Shown here piece after piece: positions 56,405-64,000 of a stretch of 64,000 nt of DNA. Origin of the DNA: Ecdyonurus torrentis (Eukaryota > Arthropoda > Insecta > Ephemeroptera > Heptageniidae). The position numbers were made by a program, and so were the translations under genes. The notes under the pieces are model-generated. The model was not told where the DNA came from. It did no database searches and was given only the letters and a program-made list of their open reading frames with translations. The stretch is taken from assembly GCA_949318235.1 (NCBI GenBank), contig OX439135.1, positions 18,182,296 to 18,246,295 on the forward strand, given 5' to 3'. Positions within the stretch are counted from its first letter, which is position 1. Each line of letters starts with the position of its first letter.

Positions 56405-57225
56405 GGTAGTTCAAGGGTTACAACATGGCTTTAGAGTACTCTAGAAGGGGGGAGTATACGCGCACCCTTAGTTGGGGTTTTTTGATCACGAAAAATCGCG
56501 TAAGTAATTGGAAAAATCGTGATTTTGAAACGTCATAACTATTGAACGAAGGAAGTTACAGCATCGAAAATTTCACAAAACAAACTTCGTTTTATGGCCA
56601 TTTTATGTCTAAAATTTCAAAACCCTCAGTTAAATAAAGATTAAATTTTGTTAAGCTTTAAAAATATCATATTTTGAAAATCAATACTCAACGCTCATTG
56701 GCTAATGCGCTCCAACAATGAAAAATAAAATGTAAACAAACTCAAAAATCTTGTGCTTGCTTGAAAACTACAGCGTTCACGAAAAGAGAACAAAAATAAA
56801 CAGTAAATAAAGTTATTTGCGAATTATTACGACTTTTGAATTTATGTTATTTTTTTGGCCAAATAATAAAGTTTCATCTGTGAAAGTTTCATAATGTGAC
56901 AACGTTTTGGTAAATTTTTATGAGTGTTCAAAATCTCATTTTTTCCCATTACTTACGGTCATTTTCAGAACCAAAAAAACCCCATTTAAATAACATTGAC
57001 TGACAACAATGAAATTTTTGGGCATACCAGCCAATCAGATTTGAATTTTCGATTTCAACAACCAATGAAAGGGCTTTAAAAATTCTGCTGGATCGCGTAT
57101 ACTCCCCCCTTCTAGAGTACTCTACATGGCTTCTTCAATGTTAGATAATGTGATGAAATCCTCATAAACTAACTTATGATGACCCAAAGCCCTTTCGTAG
57201 TCCCGCAAACTAGTGATCATCCTCC
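56405..57225. mobile_element. Foldback element (32285 family) split by an hAT-like insert
   Basis: Left part gtagttcaagggttacaaca (56407), right part cttcttcaatgttagataat (57130). The insert is 56432-57124. Confidence 0.65.
56432..57124. mobile_element. hAT-like non-autonomous transposon (693 bp)
   Basis: Perfect 31-base terminal inverted repeats beginning TAGAGTACTCTAGAAGGGGG, flanked by the 8-base direct repeat catggctt at 56424-56431 and 57125-57132. TAGNG ends plus an 8-base duplication are typical of hAT elements. No transposase frame inside. Confidence 0.92.
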
Positions 57226-57229
57226 AAGA

Positions 57230-58487
57230 TATGCAACTTAGTCAACTTACATTATTTATGCTGCATTTACGTCATTGTATCATAATAATTGCTATATTGG
57301 AACAACATAAATAATTATGTTGTACAACATAATATTTATTCTATGTAACATATTTATTATGCAGTATAGCATAAATTATGCTGTATTGTACAAATTGTGC
57401 CTAAAATGAGCTAGCATAATTATTACTTAATTTTTTGGCCATGAAGATAGGTACAGTATACCACAAAAATAAAATCCTACACTGTTCCCCGTGCCTCGCT
57501 ACGTTTTGCCCATAACAATAGCTGCTCCTATACCTGAAATGTTAATCAAGTGATTTTAGAGCTTCCGTACACTGTCTCCAATGATGCAGATCCTTATTTA
57601 ATATAGTTCGTAGTTAAACTTCAATTCTTCAACTTTTTTTTTTTTTTTTTACGTTGCATTTAGATTTTTAGAGTCTATGAAATTTAAATGAGAATTTATA
57701 AAAAAATGTTCCTTTTTTCCATGACGTTGCACGAGCAATCCAAAGTCATTCAATATTTCTAAACCGTAAATTGAAGTGATAATAAATTAAAAGCTTTGTC
57801 ATAAATTTTTATAATTTAGAATAAAAATGAAGCGATATGTAGCTGACTAAAACTATTGATTAATAATATTTTTAATATAATTACTGGACGAATGCCGTTG
57901 TTACGTTGCTGACCAAACTAGGATGGTTACAAAAAATAATAACACAAAGTAAAGAAGAAATGTTACTTAAAAATTTAGTTATGTCAAACATGTGAAAACA
58001 CGATCAAATATTTAAATTATTAATCTTCAAAGATAACAATGTAAATGTGAAATTTTAAATTTGAGAGGGAAATTTTAGTCAAATTAGAAACTTTTTTACA
58101 ATTAAAAATATCATTAAATTTTTTTTGGTGTAAAAAAATATTTTTTAATTTTACTTTGACTTTATTTGAAAATTATAGTGTTTGTTTAATTGGAATTAAA
58201 TCATATAAAAAAAAATATTGGGAAAATATAGTTCTTCTTTTAGCTATTTCCGGTCTAAGTCGGTCCCCACCGCCTTAATATTTAGTTATATGGAAAAATA
58301 AAAAAGTACATATTTTAATTGAAAACCAACATTTATTTAATTAAGTAAACTTTGATTATATATATTATTACAATTATCATAATGGTTGCATGTATTATAT
58401 TAAAACGCAGTTATTTTCATTGTTATTATACATTTTGTGTAATTCTGATAGCCTTTTATATCTGCATCGTTGATGCTGTTGCCTTCT
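57230..58487. other. Intergenic DNA paralogous to 39.9-40.65 kb
   Basis: 57445-57910 matches 39955-40420 (tgttccccgtgcctc.ctacg, ggatgctcctatacctg-like). A TTAA-type element (about 57915-58275) has been added. No conserved frame between the two copies. Confidence 0.5.
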
Positions 58488-58525
58488 TTATATTTCATTT
58501 TCTTTTCTTTTATCATCAGAAAATC
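58488..58525 (-). CDS. Second exon of peptide gene C2
   Basis: Acceptor ttttatttcag then GATTTTCTGATG. In phase 1 it adds a dozen residues, polar and basic, before TAA at 58488-58490. Confidence 0.5.
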
Positions 58526-58632
58526 CTGAAATAAAAATTATTGATAATTTATATGTACAGTACATGTCAGTGAGAGATTCAGAGACGTGTTAGATGTTTT
58601 ATCATAATGCCTATATGTAAAAAAATAAAAAT

Positions 58633-58895
<263 letters not shown>

Positions 58896-59233
58896 CAGTA
58901 ATAAACAGTACAGGAGAATACGTACTATACTATTGCAAGTTGTACATACACGAAAAACATAAATTTGAGAAATTATTCTAATACATAGATGTAACTTTTT
59001 GAAGTACCAACTAATACCTTGGTTGAAAAAGGTTTAAACACAACTTTTTAAGTATACACGTAATTTCTTCAGCGGTAAATAGTTAGCTCTTTAGATCTCA
59101 ATTTTTTTTTTGTATATATCTAACAAATTTATTATAAAAAAAGGCTAAATATTAAATCTTTCGTTATTTTTTTCCGTGTTATTTTTTTCTTTCCACAATT
59201 TTACTATATTAGGATTGGAAGCTATTGTTGAAA

Positions 59234-59431
59234 AAACGTTCCCTTAATGATGTAATTCAAATTTTCACCGCAATAATGCAAGAATACAAAACTACATATA
59301 AAAGTGGCGCTGCGATCTGGTCTGGGGGACAATTTAAAATTTCCCCCCAGATCGCAGCGCTAACACTTACTTTTTTCATGTTGATTGTTGCGGCAAAAAT
59401 TTGAACTACATCATTAAGGGAACGTTTTTAA
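59234..59431. mobile_element. Palindromic element
   Basis: Arms aacgttcccttaatgatgta and tacatcattaagggaacgtt, then gcgctgcgatctgg against ccagatcgcagcgc. About 200 bases. Confidence 0.78.
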
Positions 59432-59537
59432 GATAAGGCAATATTAAAGAAGCATACGAGCGTGGACTAAGTGAACTAAGTGAACTAAAGTTCAAACTAA
59501 ACTAAATCTAACTTTACTTATTGAAATGACTTCTTAC

Positions 59538-59721
59538 TTTGTTGTTTTTTTATTTTCCTACATTTCCCACGAATCAGTTGTTTCCCCTCGGGACATGATA
59601 AAACTTTGGATTCACTCTTTGAAACTTCTTCTTGGGTCTTTTGTTGATTTTGTGGTGCCAGTGTAGTTCTAGGTAACAGGCAAAATAATAAAATGTACTT
59701 TACTTGGTGCCTTTCATTCAC
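59538..59721 (-). CDS. Secapin-like peptide gene C2, first exon
   Basis: Signal peptide (KYILLFCLLPRTTLA), Gln/Glu-rich spacer (PQNQQKTQEE), and the core CPEGKQLIRGKC with RKIKK after it. The donor AAA|GTAAGA is in phase 1, unlike the phase-2 A and B genes, so the unspliced frame runs seven codons on. Intact paralog of pseudogene C1. Confidence 0.8.
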
Positions 59722-60559
59722 TTAAAGCTATATTTATAAACTGCTATTTTTCTAAAGAAAGAATTTGTTATTATATTACATTATATAAAATGATAAAAAA
59801 TTTGACAAAATATTATGAATTGAAATTAAAATTATACATATATAAAAATAATATTATTATCACTTGGTCAATCACTGTTATTTTGATGAAGATCAAATCA
59901 AGCTTACAATAATATAATACGAGATGATCAAATCAAAATAATACATAGATCATATCTTATTTTATTAATTACTCGTATAAGCAAAAATATCATAAGATTA
60001 TAAGCAAAAAAAAATATATATTTAATAATAATAAGTTTCAAAAAAAAAAAGTGAACTTCACCAACAAAACGTAGAATACAAAGTTTGCTTATAAATAACT
60101 ATGTACAGTTTTTTTTTTAAAGTATTTTAAAAAATATTTAAATTATTGACTTTTTAAAAAGCAACGGTTTTGAGGCTGACTTTAAGTGATTTAAAACATA
60201 TCAGATTTTGTTTCTACAAACTTAAGGTCATTTTACAAAAAAAAAAAATAAAGTAATAATAATATTAAACAAATCTATATTGCATGGAAATAATATGTAT
60301 TTAGATAAAGTTTTGCGTAAACTGAAATCTTCTTCTGATGGCATTGTATGGTCATAACATAAGTCAATAGAGGTTTATTCTTTTTAAGTAAAATAATTGT
60401 ACACTACGTATTTAATACTCAGTACGTTGAAATAGACACGGATACAAGTAAAATCACCCTTCGCAAAACAGTTCTTTCTATATATTAACCAATTTAAAAA
60501 TATTAATAATTTTTTATGTTACATACGTAAATAGTACAAAAATGTACATTAGAACCAAC

Positions 60560-60667
60560 CTGTTTATAATTTTTTTACATTTTCCTCGAATCAACGTTAG
60601 TCCTTTCTTACAACTTACGTTACCAAATTGTGCTTTTCCATATTTTTTATTGTTGTTAGATTCAAAT
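60560..60667 (-). CDS. Secapin-like core exon, partner exon uncertain
   Basis: Internal exon: acceptor ctacttttacag, donor aacag|GTTGGT. It encodes an Asn/Lys-rich stretch and the core CKKGLTLIRGKC with KK after it, open across the exon. The signal-peptide exon was not found. A short open piece at about 61923-61962 ends in GTAAGT with the right phase but looks like spacer only. A 1.1-kb element (60722-61804) lies between. Confidence 0.6.
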
Positions 60668-60721
60668 CTGTAAAAGTAGAAAAATATTTATTAAGAGTTT
60701 GGTGAGTTTTGATATTTTTAT

Positions 60722-61804
60722 GTGCACGGAAAATAAAATCTACTTAAATTAAGCAAAAAGCTAGTATTAAAATGCTGTGTTTTGCAATAGAGACAGTCCT
60801 AACTGAGAATTAGTAGGGCGGTATGCTAGACCCGCTCCTACCTGCGCGCAGCATAGCATACCTGTCGGCCAGGAGAAATAGACTCAGGTGAGGTGGGCTT
60901 GCAAACTCACCCCTAGTATATTTGAGTTAGCACTAATATACTAAATTTTAGAATTGGACCGCAAAATGGCGTACATGAGATTTTTTTAAATAATTCTGTG
61001 TATTAATTTAATTATTAATTATTATAAAAAATAAACGTTGACGTTGGTAATATTTTGAAATATTCAATGAAATGAATAATTCCCGCGGTGGATGTTCTTA
61101 GTTTATTATAATTGTATGCAAATATACTTTCATATAAATTACATAATTATAAATCATATCATAATTTGTTAGTAGCGGGGGACAGAGGACCATTTTTTTT
61201 TCAATGCGTCGATCGGGTTTGGCTACCATAGGCCATATCGATGAATATATCAAATATAATATACCATTGTGTTACTACATGACGACTCATTTTGCACCTT
61301 ATTTGACTGTGAGATTACTTCATTTTTATTTTTTATGTAAAATCGTCACTTCTAATTCTATTTGCATGTTATACGCGGTAATTAAGACAGTTAAAGTATT
61401 TTTATAAATCTGATAGTTTAGAATTAATTACCTTCTTCATGGTCTCCTGAAAAATAGAGAAACGTGGCCATTTAAACGGAGATTGGCTGATTTTAGCAAT
61501 GCTAGCTCCTAGTTCGCGGGAATACTAATATCGGCTCAGGCGGGTTAAGCACAGCTGCGCTGGCAGTCAGGTGCCGCTCCTCCTGGATCTCAGGTGACAT
61601 AAAAACTATACTGACTATAACTGACGCTAGGTACCGCTCCCCCTAGATCGCAGGTGGTATAAAATCTAGTGCTAGGGTTTTGGCGTCACTTATGCTAGAG
61701 ATGCAGGCTACTCAGATCTTGCACGCATGTACCAGGGCGCGGGCTTATTTGCGTTAGTATACTAATCTACTTAAATTTAGCACATCTTTTTTTTCCGTGT
61801 GCAT
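60722..61804. mobile_element. CACGGAAAA-ended element with GC-richer core
   Basis: Ends tgtgcacggaaaa and ttttccgtgtgca. Contains a two-copy tandem repeat of 60 bases (61564-61620, 61624-61680: ccgctcctcctggatctcag against ccgctccccctagatcgcag). No convincing ORF. Confidence 0.55.
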
Positions 61805-62074
61805 ATTTCTAAAGTAAATATTTTAAAATTATGTGTTACAGTAAAAAGAAATTTGTTTAAAAAAATTTCTTCCTTTTAGAAACTTGTTTTTTGTTTGTTA
61901 ATACTTACTTTATTTTGGGCACTGATACTGGTCGTTTTTTATTCATTAATATTTTTTTTTTTTTTTTAGGATGATAAAATTCACCTGGCAATACTTATAA
62001 CGTAGTGTAGCTCTAACATCAATTAATATTATAAGATTATGCTAAAACTTAATTTTTAAAAGTAAAATAAAATT

Positions 62075-62655
62075 GTTAAAGGCCCACAGACACCCATGGC
62101 TTTTTAGAATCATTTAGGTACAAAAATATTTTCAAAAGTTGATAAAATCTGATGTGACTATTTCTTCTAATTTAAATATTATAAAGTTAAAGTTCGATCG
62201 TTGTTTGGCCTAACAACGATCAGCTGACTTTTATACTTCGATTCATGTAAGTTTTTGGCTTTAATCAGCACTCAGCCACACTTTATGGTCAAAATGACAA
62301 ACAGGTATTGCCTTGTATGAAGCAGCAATAACTGTTAATGTTATTTTGGCCACCAAAAGTGACCAAATAGCGTGAGACGGTTCTGAAGATACGTGAAGCG
62401 GAGTATATAAGGGGGCGTGACAAACTTTGGTTTAATTTTTTAATTAAAAGGAAGACGCGCACCGGCTCCATATGACATTTACAATTACCCCCGCAAGCTG
62501 CGACACTAACTAACTAGTTAAACCGTAGTTAAGATGTTATTTTGATTGTTGCAACAATTAAAAAAAGATAACTAAGGTTTAACTAGAGGTTGCAGCTTAC
62601 AGCCCTTAGTTTCATAAATAGTAGTACTAAATAGAGGCTTAAACACAACTTAAAA
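62075..62655. repeat. Dispersed 0.5-kb repeat, copy 2
   Basis: Matches 36040-36545. Carries one extra insert at 62488-62605. Confidence 0.62.
62488..62605. mobile_element. Small MITE with TTA duplication (Harbinger-like)
   Basis: 118 bases, imperfect inverted ends (gcaagctgcgacactaacta, ctagaggttgcagcttac), TTA on both sides (62485-62487, 62606-62608). The paralog at 36479-36481 has a single TTA, which is the empty site. Confidence 0.8.
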
Positions 62656-62890
62656 AATTTAATATCTTTGCCCCTGTAAGGTGCATTCACCTTTTTTTTT
62701 TTTTTTTTTTTTTTTGTAACTTTACGCTTTAAAATAATTATCCCCATTTAAAACAAATCTTATTTAACAATTTGCTACCAGCAAAGCTAGAACATATAAA
62801 ATGAATATGTGAATGAAGCTTTATAAAATTTTAAATAATAAAAATATCTGACAAACTAAATCTAAAGTTCAATTTAACATTAATATACAA

Positions 62891-62969
62891 TTATATTGAA
62901 GCTTGCCTTTTTATTATTGTCCATTTACACATGCCTCGGTTCCGACATTTCTTTGTGGTTTTCAGTGAC
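62891..62969 (-). CDS. Second exon of the rightmost peptide gene
   Basis: Acceptor aaaaccaccag. In phase 2 it continues the frame of 63223-63473 for 25 codons to TAA at 62891-62893, and includes KKCRNRGMCKW, so the product would have two more Cys and a basic tail. Confidence 0.55.
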
Positions 62970-63222
62970 CTGGTGGTTTTACTTGTTGTAAGTAACGTGA
63001 TTGGTTGTGACGTAGTTGGCCTAATTAAATATAAATTCCATTATTATAACAAATAAAAGATCTGTTAATACTATAAACAATAGTCATCATTACAGTTTAT
63101 TTTATTAAATTTATATAATACAAGCTTTTTTCAAAAAATTTAGAGATCTGAAAAAAAAATCAAAACTTTAAATATTTTAACTTAAACATATTATATAAAA
63201 TACTCTATACAAAAATACTTAC

Positions 63223-63473
63223 TTTACAATACTAATATTTGTACATTTTCCACTTTGTAAAATTTCTCCTTCTTTACATAGTAGAGTATTATACAAAATA
63301 CCAACTGGTATTTGTGGTACATCAATATGAAAATCAATATTATCTATAAAATCAATCTTCTCAATGTTATTGACAGGTGCATTTAATTTGTTACCATTTC
63401 CACGTTGATCAGCTCCATAAACACCAACATAAATCATAAAAAGTAACAATACAACGCTTTTCCAATGATACAT
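63223..63473 (-). CDS. Secapin-like peptide precursor, rightmost gene, first exon
   Basis: Signal peptide (SVVLLLFMIYVGVYGA), a 45-residue spacer (IDFIDNIDFHIDVPQIP), and the core CKEGEILQSGKC. The R-G before the Lys is S-G here. Ends at AA|GTAAGT, phase 2. An apparent stop four residues after the core is again the donor. Confidence 0.77.
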
Positions 63474-64000
63474 TTTTGAAGACTAACAAATTAAGGTTGA
63501 TTTTCTTGATTTATATTTCACGACTTATAGTTATATATATTTTTTTGTAACCTCAAATTTCCAGGATGTTATAATTAATATAATGATTATAATTATAAAG
63601 TGTCAGATATAAGAGATATTGGTTATAAGTATAACCGTTCATTCGTGACGCTATTGATTACATGTTGCTCATTGTAAAATAAAAATCAATGCTTCATATT
63701 GATGTGGAACTAGAGAAACTGAAAGGAATTAACTTGAGGCAAACATGAAAAAATCAGTAAAAAATTACCAGAAAAAGGTTGTGCATATCATTAGGATATG
63801 CATTTGGAAAGAGGGAGAAATCACGGTTTACTTTGAAAGAAGGTTTGCGCATGCGCTTGCACGTGACGTCACGTTTAAACAACACATTGCTAGGCTCATA
63901 GCGCTCACTATGGTGTTATGCATAAACGCATAAACGCCTTTCTATTGCAAAAACTATTTTACAATCCTAATTATATCGTTAATTCCACGCTTTAATAATA
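63474..64000. other. Right edge, upstream of the last peptide gene
   Basis: AT-rich with a GC-richer patch (gcgcatgcgcttgcacgtgacgtcacg at 63847-63873). No gene recognised. Confidence 0.45.

Overview
The window is AT-rich, intron-bearing eukaryotic DNA packed with simple repeats and transposon debris. The gene content points to an arthropod, most likely an insect. The peptide family on the right looks like secapins, so I lean to Hymenoptera, perhaps a parasitoid wasp. That lineage call is inference. I see no CRISPR array, rRNA or functional tRNA. The only tRNA-like sequence is the head of a SINE.

Left part (1-20.3 kb, + strand): twelve exons of one 'nose resistant to fluoxetine' (NRF-6-like) acyltransferase-3 family membrane protein run from 327 to a stop at 20321. 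All junctions are AG/GT and keep frame. The 5' end lies outside the window. Its introns hold an apparently complete two-ORF LINE (about 1.6-5.93 kb), a truncated SINE and many short palindromic DNA elements, several flanked by TTAA. From 20.3 to about 24.6 kb there is 3' UTR or intergenic AT-rich DNA.

Right part (24.6-63.5 kb, - strand): a cluster of small genes for secreted peptides. Each has a signal peptide, a short polar or charged spacer and one C-x10-C core of the type C-P-E-G-x-x-L-I-R-G-K-C-R-K. I count nine core-bearing first exons, two isolated core exons, three pseudogenes and one Cys-less precursor with an acidic spacer and a KR site. In most of them the apparent stop codon is the TAA of the GTAAG splice donor of a phase-2 intron, and a downstream exon can often be found. 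The middle of the cluster (32.7-60 kb) looks like a triplicated block with ancestral order B-A-D-C. Copies share promoter modules, TATA boxes, (TA)n and (CT)n tracts and even one transposon inserted 24 bases downstream of the exon. Later insertions (a SINE, a TTAA element, an hAT-like element) mark single copies, so the order of events can be read. The mature peptides probably act outside the cell, as venom, antimicrobial or protease-inhibitor peptides. That role is inferred from resemblance only.

The most interesting points are this array with its duplication history, the LINE whose two ORFs are separated by one in-frame TAG with no ATG for ORF2, the repeated decayed copies of one intron-exon boundary in the NRF gene, and a 0.5-kb near-perfect palindrome at 39.3-39.8 kb.
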